This document shows positions 44,150 to 52,997 of a stretch of 64,000 nt of DNA, piece after piece. The stretch covers positions 558,001 through 622,000 of the forward strand of contig NZ_JACWMW010000001.1 of assembly GCF_014773275.1 (NCBI RefSeq). Reading direction: 5' to 3'. This DNA comes from Mucilaginibacter rigui. GTDB lineage: Bacteria > Bacteroidota > Bacteroidia > Sphingobacteriales > Sphingobacteriaceae. The notes beneath the pieces were generated by a model, which saw nothing but the letters and a program-made list of their open reading frames with translations, was not told the origin of the DNA and did not search any database. Position 1 is the stretch's first letter, and every line of letters starts with the position of its first letter. Both the position numbers and the translations under genes were made by a program.

Positions 44150-44175
44150 GATTTACGATTTAGATTTACGATTTG
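44150..44175. repeat. Tandem 13-bp repeat between pyrR and pyrB
   Basis: GATTTACGATTTA followed by GATTTACGATTTG, then AT-rich sequence with three ATTCGA(A/C) units before pyrB (about 44206-44236). Simple dispersed-type spacer with no hairpin. Confidence 0.6.
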
Positions 44176-44241
44176 GATCAAAATCTATGAAATAAAGAAA
44201 GACAAATTCGAAATTGAACATTCGACATTCGAAATAAAAAT

Positions 44242-45165
44242 ATGGCTCTTAGCACACGTCACCTATTAGGAATTAAAGATTTGAACCGCTCAGATATCGA
44301 ACTGATATTTGAAACCGCCGATAATTTTAAAACGGTGCTGAACAGGCCGATCAAGAAGGTACCATCGCTGCGCGATGTAACCATTGCCAATATCTTTTTT
44401 GAAAATTCCACCCGTACACGCCTTTCATTTGAACTGGCCGAAAGAAGGCTGTCTGCCGATGTGGTAAACTTCGCGGCATCATCATCATCGGTAAGCAAAG
44501 GCGAAACCCTGATAGATACTGTAAACAATATACTGGCCATGAAGGTTGATATGGTTGTAATGCGCCATCCCTACGCGGGTGCGGGCATTTTCCTATCCAA
44601 ACATGTAAAGGCCCAGATAGTAAACGCCGGAGACGGTGCGCACGAGCATCCTACACAAGCCCTGCTTGATGCTTTCTCCATCCGCGAACGTTATGGCGAT
44701 GTTGCCGGTAAAAAGGTGGTAATAGTAGGAGATATCCTGCACTCGCGAGTAGCCTTATCAAATATCCTTTGCCTTAAACAATTAGGTGCCGAAGTAATGG
44801 TTTGTGGCCCTACAACGCTTATCCCTAAATATATCGGCTCGCTTGGTGTTAAAGTTGAGCACAACCTGATAAAAGCCCTTAACTGGTGCGATGTAGCCAA
44901 TATGCTGCGTATTCAGTTGGAGCGCCAGGATATCAAATATTTCCCGAGTTTGCGCGAGTACACCATGATGTTTGGCCTCAACAAACAAATTCTGGACTCA
45001 CTGGACAAAGAGATCACCGTTATGCACCCAGGCCCTATAAACCGAGGCGTTGAAATAACCAGTGACGTAGCCGACAGCAAACAGTCGATCATTCTTGACC
45101 AGGTGGAAAATGGCGTAGCTATACGTATGGCGGTGCTGTACTTATTGGCCGGCCAAACGCCTTGA
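44242..45165 (+). CDS. pyrB: Aspartate carbamoyltransferase catalytic chain
   Basis: A 307-residue ATCase catalytic subunit for the second step of pyrimidine synthesis (carbamoyl phosphate + aspartate to carbamoyl-aspartate). The carbamoyl-phosphate site is FFENSTRTRLSFELA (about 51-65). Other sites are SSSSVSKGETL, VMRHPYAGAG and GDGAHEHPTQALLDAF (about 131-146), with MHPGPINRGVEI near the end. No pyrI is visible in this window. It is in one transcription unit with pyrR. Confidence 0.97.
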   Translation: MALSTRHLLGIKDLNRSDIELIFETADNFKTVLNRPIKKVPSLRDVTIANIFFENSTRTRLSFELAERRLSADVVNFAASSSSVSKGETLIDTVNNILAMKVDMVVMRHPYAGAGIFLSKHVKAQIVNAGDGAHEHPTQALLDAFSIRERYGDVAGKKVVIVGDILHSRVALSNILCLKQLGAEVMVCGPTTLIPKYIGSLGVKVEHNLIKALNWCDVANMLRIQLERQDIKYFPSLREYTMMFGLNKQILDSLDKEITVMHPGPINRGVEITSDVADSKQSIILDQVENGVAIRMAVLYLLAGQTP

Positions 45166-45279
45166 TCGTATTTATCTAAAGTGCAGAGGACCATTTTCAA
45201 GAGGCACTGCGAGGGCAGAGAGGGCTAACCACCAACAAGGGCAAAGGGCCGCTTCAAGAGGCCCGGCGCTTTTAGGAAA

Positions 45280-46368
45280 TTAATTTACCTTCAACTCATC
45301 CCAACCTATTACCACTGTTTGATTTGACTGGCCCCAAAAGGTAACCGTTTTTCGCCTTGGGTCTAAAGTAATTGACCACAGGTAACGTGTGCCGTGCTTT
45401 CTCCATTGTTTAACAGGGTTTCCTTCACTATCATAAGCTATTATACAAATACTATTATCGTTATTCTTGTAATCAAAGGCCCAATAAGTATAACCATGAA
45501 AAAGCAAAACCAAATATTGTTTACTTTCTGTATACGAATTAGGCCCAGTTGCCCATCCGGTTGTTAGTTCAGCAGGCAAGGCAGGAGCGGCCGATGCAGG
45601 CATTTCCTTTATTTCCATGTTCGCAAATTTATCGAAGCCTGCACCATTCGGGTTGGGCTCTCCCACTTTCAGATCATCCCAGGTGCGTGTTATTGTTTTA
45701 TTGCCTTGCCCGGTAAAGCTCACACGTTTGTTTGGCACATCTACATTGATGTCAGTGATGTAACGTACACCTTGTATTTCCCAGTCTGTTACAATTTCCC
45801 CATTCTTATTAAAAGCTATAATGGCGAAGGCAAGGCGGTTATCAGGGTGTTCGTAAACGCGGTAAGTATAATCTCCCCAGGTTAATACAGGCACTCCCAA
45901 CTTTCGGGCCGTTTCATTCGACTCAAGTTGCCAGGTGCTGTATAAACCGGCAGGTACTGCCGGGGCTTGCGAAACCGGTATTAAACTTACAGCAGGTGGT
46001 GGGTAAAGGCTGTAATATTGCATTTCGTTAATACACAATTCATCCAGCTTAACAGTTAGCTTTTCGTTGCCTTGTCCCCAAAAAGTTAAGGTTTTTTCGT
46101 CACGCTGTAAGGTAATGTCCCATATATAGCGCGGGCCTTGTTTTTCCCATTGTTTTACAATATTACCGATATGATTGCAAGCTACGATAGTGAAAGCAGA
46201 ACGATTATCCAGGTATTCAAATGTCCAATATTGATAGCCACCCCAGATCAATACCGGGATCTCGTTGCGCTGATCAAATGTTTCGGGGCCTGATGCCCAA
46301 CCGGGTCTTGTGCCTGATGGCGGCGCAGGGGCATTTGAAGCCGGAATTAATTCTACAACTGGTTGCAT
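45280..46368 (-). CDS. Protein with three tandem copies of an unrecognised ~110-aa domain
   Basis: A 362-residue protein without signal peptide or membrane span. It consists of three homologous units: about 6-113, 127-235 and 252-362. Each starts with a Pro/Ala-rich segment (IPASNAPAPP, IPVSQAPAVP, MPASAAPALP), then a Trp/Gly-containing strand region. Each ends with the near-constant pair (K/T)xW(E/R)xxGxRYxW...T and (T/S)FxGQ(G/S)N, followed by a W/L-D-(E/D)-L-K-V-type stretch. Aromatic residues at the same place in all three suggest a ligand or carbohydrate face. I do not recognise the family. It lies between pyrB and the flavin oxidase gene, with no operon partner evident. Confidence 0.8.
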   Translation of the reverse strand: MQPVVELIPASNAPAPPSGTRPGWASGPETFDQRNEIPVLIWGGYQYWTFEYLDNRSAFTIVACNHIGNIVKQWEKQGPRYIWDITLQRDEKTLTFWGQGNEKLTVKLDELCINEMQYYSLYPPPAVSLIPVSQAPAVPAGLYSTWQLESNETARKLGVPVLTWGDYTYRVYEHPDNRLAFAIIAFNKNGEIVTDWEIQGVRYITDINVDVPNKRVSFTGQGNKTITRTWDDLKVGEPNPNGAGFDKFANMEIKEMPASAAPALPAELTTGWATGPNSYTESKQYLVLLFHGYTYWAFDYKNNDNSICIIAYDSEGNPVKQWRKHGTRYLWSITLDPRRKTVTFWGQSNQTVVIGWDELKVN

Positions 46369-46459
46369 AATATGAGATAGGTTTTAATTGGGGTAAGTTA
46401 ATTAGCCTGCTTTGTTAAACGCAAGTTGTTTTTAGCTTTTTAGTACCCCTTTTTATCAC

Positions 46460-47761
46460 CTATTTCAGCATTTTCTTTGCCACTTCCAGCCCGCTGGTTA
46501 GTGCCGCTTCTACCGTGCCCATGGCCGTGCCATCATATAGATATTCGCCTGCAAAAAACAGCGTGTTCTCAACAGGGATGTTCAATATTTTACGAGCAAC
46601 GGGCGCTTCAATAGTATCGTAAGCGTAAGACCCACGGGTAAATGGGTCGGCCGTCCAGTTCATAATACGGTAGGCAATGAGTTTGCCTTTCATCTCCTCG
46701 AAACTGATCTTAAAAATATTAGCTAACGATTGCAGGCCCTGCTCTAAAATTTCGGTATTGGGGGTATTGGTTTTGTCTGCCGCTGCAGGGCCTCCTATCC
46801 AACCGGTAAGTACGGTGGAATGGTCAGGGGCCTGTGTCCACCAGGTAGGGATCTCCTCATCACTAAATAGGTAACCCATTTTGTCAACGTTTATGTCGGC
46901 CATTTCATGGCTTTGTCTATCCAGCCAAAAAGCGGTATCAAACTCAAATAATAACTTTATAACCGCACCAAAACCCATTTGCTGTATAGCTTTGGCATAT
47001 TTGGGTATTTCAGGCGTAAAAACTATAGCACCGGTTTCGCCTTTTGCAGCCTGTAATACACCTAATGGCGTGGCTATCAGCAATTGCCCGGCTTCGTAAA
47101 CAGAGCCGTCATCTGTGGTGACTTTTACATTTCCTTTTTTCCATTCTATCTCTTGGACCACAGCATTCAGGAATATCTCGCCGCTGTTGGCCTTACATTC
47201 TGTGGCCAGGTAACTAATTATGCTGCAGTAACCGCCATCAATCCTATGTTGTGCGTCCATTTCCTCGTGCTGCCATTCGTTACGCAGGGCAAAAGCGCTT
47301 GCGTTACGCGGGTCGGCAGTGTCATAGCCGGATACATAGCTCCATACCGAGTTGCGCAGCCAGGTATACTTATCTCCGGGAAATTCCTTCTCTATAAAAT
47401 TCCATACATTGGTATCTTGTTCAAGTCCGTTTAGTTTTTTAAGTAGCAGGTCCCAGTCTTCTATCACCATGCTGTTCTCCTTAAACGCGCCATTTTCGTA
47501 ACGCCACATTTCGGCGTTGGCGTTGTGGTAACCTATCCCGGCTTCATTTAAAAGATTGAGCGTAACGGGCAGGTCGCCATGTATAAATTCGGCACCCAAC
47601 TCGGTAACCTTAAAAAAGGATTCATCACTTAAAGTATGGATTCGACCGCCCAAACGGTTGCGCGCTTCTAACACGGTAACCTGTTTGCCGGATTTGCTAA
47701 GTGTGCGCGCAGCCATTAAACCGGCAGCACCGGCCCCAATAATTAAGATCTTGTTTTTCAT
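46460..47761 (-). CDS. Flavin monoamine oxidase family FAD-dependent oxidoreductase
   Basis: A 433-residue FAD enzyme. The dinucleotide site is ILIIGAGAAGLMAARTLSKS followed by the glutamate in TVLEARNRLGGRIHTL. Amine-oxidase markers include ELGAEFIHGD and the C-terminal FAD-binding FFAGEYLYDGTAMGTVEAAL. It would oxidise an amine (or polyamine) to an aldehyde with release of H2O2. No signal peptide is seen, so it is cytoplasmic. The next gene downstream (the three-repeat protein) starts 91 bp after its stop on the same strand, so co-transcription is possible but not shown. Confidence 0.92.
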   Translation of the reverse strand: MKNKILIIGAGAAGLMAARTLSKSGKQVTVLEARNRLGGRIHTLSDESFFKVTELGAEFIHGDLPVTLNLLNEAGIGYHNANAEMWRYENGAFKENSMVIEDWDLLLKKLNGLEQDTNVWNFIEKEFPGDKYTWLRNSVWSYVSGYDTADPRNASAFALRNEWQHEEMDAQHRIDGGYCSIISYLATECKANSGEIFLNAVVQEIEWKKGNVKVTTDDGSVYEAGQLLIATPLGVLQAAKGETGAIVFTPEIPKYAKAIQQMGFGAVIKLLFEFDTAFWLDRQSHEMADINVDKMGYLFSDEEIPTWWTQAPDHSTVLTGWIGGPAAADKTNTPNTEILEQGLQSLANIFKISFEEMKGKLIAYRIMNWTADPFTRGSYAYDTIEAPVARKILNIPVENTLFFAGEYLYDGTAMGTVEAALTSGLEVAKKMLK

Positions 47762-47834
47762 CGTAGGTAACGCAAGGTAAAAGTAATGCGCGGGAGATGC
47801 AAGAATTTTACTCCCCTGTCATCTCTACGCTCAA

Positions 47835-47937
47835 CGCCCTCTCTTCGCGGAAAGAGGGCGGGAGAAATAAGAAACATATCTTTACCCTCTTTGCGTAGCA
47901 GAGAGGGTCGCCAGCGAAGCGTAGCGGGGTGAGTTGA
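47835..47937. repeat. Palindromic intergenic repeat (CGCCCTCTCTT type)
   Basis: Two related hairpins: CGCCCTCTCTT/AAAGAGGGCG (47835-47845 and 47851-47860), and ACCCTCT/AGAGGGT (47884-47890 and 47902-47908) followed by AGCGAAGCGTAGCGGGGTGA. This is typical of a dispersed intergenic repeat. Confidence 0.7.
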
Positions 47938-48036
47938 TACTTACCTCGTGTAAACTTTACACATCAAATTAAATATGCTGATTGTTTCTCTTATTTTAGC
48001 CAAACTATTGCCCGCTAACACTGTACCCATATAGCA

Positions 48037-50358
48037 ATGAAACAATATTTTAAGGTTGACGAGTGGAAGATTATCGAAGAGGGTTTCGACCCGCATTATA
48101 ACAAAGTAGCCGAAAGCGTTTTTAGTCTGGGCAATGGCCGTATGGGGCAGCGCGCCAACTTTGAGGAAGCCTACAGCGGCGAAACCTTACAAGGCAATTA
48201 TGTGGCTGGGGTGTACTATCCCGATAAGACCCGCGTAGGCTGGTGGAAGAACGGCTACCCTGAATATTTTGCCAAAGTGCTTAATGCTGCCAACTGGATA
48301 GGTATTGATGTTTGGATAGGCGAGGAGCAACTCGATCTGGCTAAATGCGAGGTGTTATCCTTTCGCCGGGAACTGAATATGAAAGAAGGCTACCTTAAAA
48401 GAAATTTTACAGCTAAAACAGATTCAGGTAAAGGGGTGGAAGTTGAGAGCATCCGCTTTTGCAGTATGGTTGATGATGAATGTGGCGCAATAAAATATAC
48501 CATAGCTCCGCTGAATTTTGAGGGTGAGATAACGCTCACCCCGTTCATTGATGGCGACATCGTCAATAAAGACTCCAACTACGATGAAAAGTTTTGGGAT
48601 GAGGTAAGCAAAGCGATTGATGCCGATAATGGCTACGTACAATTGCGAACCAAAAAAACAGGCTTTGAGGTTGCTACCGCGATGAAGTTTAGTATTGAGC
48701 AGGATGGTAAGCCAGTCAGCATTCATTCAAACCCGATCCAAAAGGAAAAATACATAGCAGCCGAAGTAAAGTTGCAGGCTAAACAGGGACAATGTATTAC
48801 GCTGACTAAGTATGCCGCAAACTTGTCGTCGCAAAACCACCCGGCTGCTGAACTGGCAAGTTTATCTGCAGATGTACTAACATTGATTGCATCCAAAGGC
48901 TTCGATACCATGCTGGCCGAACAAGCCGCTGCCTGGTCCGAAAAATGGAAGCACAACGATATTATCATAGAAGGTGATGCCGCCGCGCAGCAGGGCATCC
49001 GGTTTAATATATTCCAACTAAACCAAACATATACAGGCGAAGACGATCGCCTGAACATTGGCCCCAAAGGCTTTACCGGCGAAAAATACGGCGGCTCTAC
49101 CTATTGGGATACCGAGGCATATTGCGTACCGTTCTACCTGGCCACGGCCGATCAGAAAGTTGCGCGAAACCTGTTGTTGTACCGCTATAAACAATTAGGT
49201 AAAGCTATTGATAATGCCAAACTACTTGGCTTTAAAGATGGCGCGGCACTGTACCCCATGGTTACCATGGATGGTACCGAATGCCATAACGAGTGGGAAA
49301 TAACCTTTGAGGAGATCCATCGCAACGGGGCTATTGCTTTTGCTATATTTAACTATGTGCGTTATACAGGTGACGAAACTTACCTAACCGACTATGGTTT
49401 GGAAGTACTCATCGCTATTTCCCGCTTTTGGGCGCAAAGGGTAAATTGGTCGGCAGAGCGGCAGCAGTATGTGATGCTGGGCGTAACCGGGCCAAACGAG
49501 TATGAAAATAATGTGAACAACAACTGGTATACCAGTACCATCGCTGTTTGGTGTTTAAAATATACCATCCAAGCCATTGGCAAGGTAAAAGAGGCTAATC
49601 AAGCCAAATACAACGACCTGGTTGCCAAAATAACTTTTAAAGAAGAGCAGGAATGCGAGAAATTCGCGGATATTATCGGTAAAATGTATTTCGCGCACGA
49701 TGATAAGCTTGGCATCTTTTTACAGCAGGACGGCTATATGGATAAGGAACAGACATTGGTAAAAGACCTGCCTGCAACCGAGCGCCCACTGGTGCAAAAA
49801 TGGAGCTGGGACAGGATATTGCGTTCCGTCTTCATCAAACAGGCGGATGTATTGCAGGGGCTGTACTTCTTTGAGGATAACTACGACATCGATACCATCC
49901 GCAGGAATTATGATTTCTACGAACCGCGAACGGTGCACGAGTCGTCGCTATCCCCCTGCGTACACGCTATATTAGCCGCTAAGCTGGGCGATGTTGAGCG
50001 TGCCTATCAGTTTTACCTGCGCACCTCAAGATTGGATATAGACGATTATAACAATGATACTGATGATGGCTGTCATATCACCTCTATGGCCGGTACATGG
50101 ATGGCCGTAGTAGAAGGTTTTGGCGGGATGCGGGTGAAGGATGGTACATTGTCGTTCAATCCGTTATTGCCTGCCGAATGGGGAGCTTTGTCTTTCCAGA
50201 TCGGGTTTAGAGGAATATTGTTAAATATCAGGATAAGCAGAGAAGGAGTAACAGTTAAGAATCTGTCCGATACAGAGATGAATATAAAGATTTACGGAAC
50301 CGATTATTTAATCGATGCAAATTCCGAAAATTTGATCAAATCAAAATTAGCCAACTAA
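48037..50358 (+). CDS. malP: GH65 maltose phosphorylase
   Basis: A 773-residue GH65 inverting phosphorylase. It has the N-terminal beta-sandwich (about 1-265), a linker, the (alpha/alpha)6 barrel and a small C-terminal domain. The ECHNEWEITFEEIHRNGAIA segment (about 415-434) and GPNEYENNVNNNWYTS with Glu488 match maltose phosphorylases; Glu488 is by motif the general acid. Reaction: maltose + phosphate to beta-glucose-1-phosphate + glucose. The product would need PgmB (present at 23641). The closely related trehalose and kojibiose phosphorylases differ in the active-site loop, so maltose is likely but not certain. Its stop abuts the start of the next GH13 gene. Confidence 0.9.
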   Translation: MKQYFKVDEWKIIEEGFDPHYNKVAESVFSLGNGRMGQRANFEEAYSGETLQGNYVAGVYYPDKTRVGWWKNGYPEYFAKVLNAANWIGIDVWIGEEQLDLAKCEVLSFRRELNMKEGYLKRNFTAKTDSGKGVEVESIRFCSMVDDECGAIKYTIAPLNFEGEITLTPFIDGDIVNKDSNYDEKFWDEVSKAIDADNGYVQLRTKKTGFEVATAMKFSIEQDGKPVSIHSNPIQKEKYIAAEVKLQAKQGQCITLTKYAANLSSQNHPAAELASLSADVLTLIASKGFDTMLAEQAAAWSEKWKHNDIIIEGDAAAQQGIRFNIFQLNQTYTGEDDRLNIGPKGFTGEKYGGSTYWDTEAYCVPFYLATADQKVARNLLLYRYKQLGKAIDNAKLLGFKDGAALYPMVTMDGTECHNEWEITFEEIHRNGAIAFAIFNYVRYTGDETYLTDYGLEVLIAISRFWAQRVNWSAERQQYVMLGVTGPNEYENNVNNNWYTSTIAVWCLKYTIQAIGKVKEANQAKYNDLVAKITFKEEQECEKFADIIGKMYFAHDDKLGIFLQQDGYMDKEQTLVKDLPATERPLVQKWSWDRILRSVFIKQADVLQGLYFFEDNYDIDTIRRNYDFYEPRTVHESSLSPCVHAILAAKLGDVERAYQFYLRTSRLDIDDYNNDTDDGCHITSMAGTWMAVVEGFGGMRVKDGTLSFNPLLPAEWGALSFQIGFRGILLNIRISREGVTVKNLSDTEMNIKIYGTDYLIDANSENLIKSKLAN

Positions 50359-52068
50359 ATGCCCAATCATAAACTAATTATATACCAGCTATTGCCGCGA
50401 TTATTTGGCAATAACAATACTACCAACAAGTTCTATGGCTCGGTAGAAGAGAACGGCGTAGGGAAGCTTAATGATATCACCCATAAAGCCCTTGCCGAAA
50501 TTAAAGCAATGGGTTTTACCCACGTTTGGTACACGGGTGTGATAGAGCACGCCACCATGACAGATCATTCCGCCTATGGTATTAAAATAGACGACCCCGA
50601 TGTAGTAAAAGGCCGTGCAGGTTCGCCCTATGCCATAAAAGATTATTACGATATAGCAACCGATCTGGCAGTTGACCCGGAGTTCCGGATCTCGGAGTTT
50701 AAAGAACTGGTTGGCCGTACACATCAAAACCAGATGAAGGTGATCATCGATTTTGTACCCAACCACGTGGCCCGTACCTATACATCTGATGTAAAGCCCG
50801 ACGGTGTGCGCGATTTTGGGGAGGACGATGATAGTACCATGAGCTTTTCGCCCGATAACGATTTTTATTACATCCCGGGCCAGCCTTTTATTGTACCCGG
50901 TGGTTATAACCCCGGCGGGGATGAATTTACATCGCCATTAAAGGATGGTAAGTTTGATGAGTTTCCTGCAAAAGCTACCGGTAATGACGTGTTTAATCCC
51001 GCACCTACCATAAACGATTGGTTTGAGACCATTAAACTGAATTATGGCGTTTACTACCTGGATGGTAAGAAGTCGTATTTTGATCATATCCCACCGCTTT
51101 GGCATAAAATGTTTCATATTTTAACCTATTGGGCCCAAATGGGGGTAGATGGGTTCCGTTGCGATATGATAGAGATGGTACCGGTTGAGTTTTGGGCATG
51201 GCTTATCCCTAAAATAAAAGCCGCTTACCCCGATATGATATTCATCGGCGAAGCTTACGATAAAAACCAATACTACAACTATATTCACAATGGTGGGTTC
51301 GATTACCTGTACGATAAGGTAGGGCTTTACGATGCCATTCGCAGGCTAACCTGTAACGAGCCCAGCGTATCCACCTGGGAAATAAACGCTGTATGGAACA
51401 ATCATTGCCGCGGTATAGACGAGCATATGCTGCGTTTTATGGAGAACCACGATGAACAACGCGTAGCCAGTCGCTTTTTTGCAGGCGATGCCATACTGGC
51501 TATCCCGGGGGTGATCGTGAGCGCAACACTGGCAACCGGCCCGGTAATGATCTACTCGGGGCAGGAGGTAGGCGAACCTGCAGAAGGCGAAATGGGTTTT
51601 AGCGGCGATGATGGCCGTACCACCATATTTGATTATTGGGGCGTACCCGCGCACCAGCAATGGATGAACAACGGTGCTTTTGATGGCGCAAATCTTTCAT
51701 CGGCACAAAAACAACTGCGTAATTTTTACAGTAAGTTGTTGAATTTGGTAAAAGACAATGAGGCTTTGAGCCAAGGCGAGTTTTACGAACTGATGATAGC
51801 CAACGAACGCCAGCACGGGTTTGATACCATGCTGTATATTTACCTGCGCTATACTGCCAACCAACAAGTATTGGTAATAGCTAACTTTAACCGTACCGAA
51901 CGTGCCATTAATATTAAAATACCGGTAGAATTGCTTGCGCAGTTTGGCCTGAATGGGGCAGCCGTTTTTACAGATATGTTAACAGGCGCTACCTTTAATA
52001 CAGCTGATATTGATGCCGGTATACCGATTGTTATAGGGGCATGTAATGCTTTATTGTTAGCACTCTAG
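50359..52068 (+). CDS. GH13-family alpha-amylase-like enzyme
   Basis: A 569-residue GH13 enzyme. The four conserved regions are present: DFVPNH (131-136), DGFRCDMIE with nucleophile Asp269, the acid Glu298 in IFIGEAYD, and MENHDEQR with Asp365 as transition-state stabiliser. A C-terminal beta domain follows. It has no signal peptide, so acts in the cytoplasm on maltodextrins or a related alpha-glucan; the exact bond is unclear. ATG comes directly after the GH65 stop codon, showing translational coupling. It is convergent with the methyltransferase gene, with 2 bp between stops. Confidence 0.9.
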   Translation: MPNHKLIIYQLLPRLFGNNNTTNKFYGSVEENGVGKLNDITHKALAEIKAMGFTHVWYTGVIEHATMTDHSAYGIKIDDPDVVKGRAGSPYAIKDYYDIATDLAVDPEFRISEFKELVGRTHQNQMKVIIDFVPNHVARTYTSDVKPDGVRDFGEDDDSTMSFSPDNDFYYIPGQPFIVPGGYNPGGDEFTSPLKDGKFDEFPAKATGNDVFNPAPTINDWFETIKLNYGVYYLDGKKSYFDHIPPLWHKMFHILTYWAQMGVDGFRCDMIEMVPVEFWAWLIPKIKAAYPDMIFIGEAYDKNQYYNYIHNGGFDYLYDKVGLYDAIRRLTCNEPSVSTWEINAVWNNHCRGIDEHMLRFMENHDEQRVASRFFAGDAILAIPGVIVSATLATGPVMIYSGQEVGEPAEGEMGFSGDDGRTTIFDYWGVPAHQQWMNNGAFDGANLSSAQKQLRNFYSKLLNLVKDNEALSQGEFYELMIANERQHGFDTMLYIYLRYTANQQVLVIANFNRTERAINIKIPVELLAQFGLNGAAVFTDMLTGATFNTADIDAGIPIVIGACNALLLAL

Positions 52069-52070
52069 CA

Positions 52071-52790
52071 CTAAACCTTACGGAAATACGCATGCAGATA
52101 GGTGTTGCCGTATAAAGCCATTATGGTTTCGGGCTTACCTGTAAGGAATTCATCGCAGGCAAGTTTTACACCAGGCGCTACATTTGGGGCTATGCCGTTT
52201 TCAGCCGGGTCATTATAATCCATCATGATGCATATGGCGCCTGTAGCCATGCGTGGGTAAACACTTTGAAGGCAATGCATCATAACTTTTTTGTGTTCTA
52301 ACGGGTCGCCGCCAAAACCACAATCTATATGGATAAAGGATAGTTTTTCGGGTAATTCTGACGGCAAAGTATCAAAAAAATTCCCCCTGTGTATTACCGG
52401 GGCTTTTAAGCCGGCAGTAATAAAATTCTCTTTTAATTTTTCTTCAATATCACCCTTAAATTTAAACGAAACGCCAAAGCTGTCATACACATGAAGCTTT
52501 TTATCAGATGCGTTCACTTCTATGATCTTTTCAAAAAGTGCAGCACATTGGCCTGTGAATGTACCTAATTCTATCACATCGCCCGGTACGTTGCTGGTTA
52601 TAATGTTGGTTAACAGGTGGTAATAGTTTATCCTTTGCTCAACGGTGTTCATGTCAACACGTGTATCAAGCTGCTGTACCTGGTAGCCCAGGTCCACAAA
52701 ACGTAATCCTTTATTTATAAAGTTTATAAGCGATACGAATTTTTTTTTGCTGTTTGAATAAGGTGGCTGGGTGATAAAATAATTATTCAT
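52071..52790 (-). CDS. TylF/MycF-type class I SAM-dependent methyltransferase
   Basis: A 239-residue protein with the macrocin O-methyltransferase layout. The SAM site is VIELGTFTGQCAALFEKII (about 84-102), then LHVYDSFGVSFKF and LSFIHIDCGFGGDP with the metal-binding acidic residue. TylF members methylate sugar hydroxyls. It is the only gene on the minus strand in the alpha-glucan block, so may have been inserted or serve an unrelated pathway (for example sugar methylation in surface glycan). Confidence 0.75.
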   Translation of the reverse strand: MNNYFITQPPYSNSKKKFVSLINFINKGLRFVDLGYQVQQLDTRVDMNTVEQRINYYHLLTNIITSNVPGDVIELGTFTGQCAALFEKIIEVNASDKKLHVYDSFGVSFKFKGDIEEKLKENFITAGLKAPVIHRGNFFDTLPSELPEKLSFIHIDCGFGGDPLEHKKVMMHCLQSVYPRMATGAICIMMDYNDPAENGIAPNVAPGVKLACDEFLTGKPETIMALYGNTYLHAYFRKV

Positions 52791-52997
52791 TTTGCAATTG
52801 TTAGGATAGTTTGCCCTAAGTTATTACAATATTCTTAAAAATGGTATATAGCCGCCAAAAGTTGAGTTTTGGCGTAATTATGGCTTGAAAATTCAGGAAA
52901 TAATCGTTTATTAGCTGTTACCAATAAATTAGCTGATGTAATAATTTGTGTTTATTGGGCTTTGGCCAATCAGCACAAATTGAATTTGAATTTTAAT

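Noticed and set aside
45166..45279. Repeated TTCAAGAGGC segments after pyrB
   Set aside because: Two copies of a 10-mer with no arm pairing. Too weak to call a repeat element.
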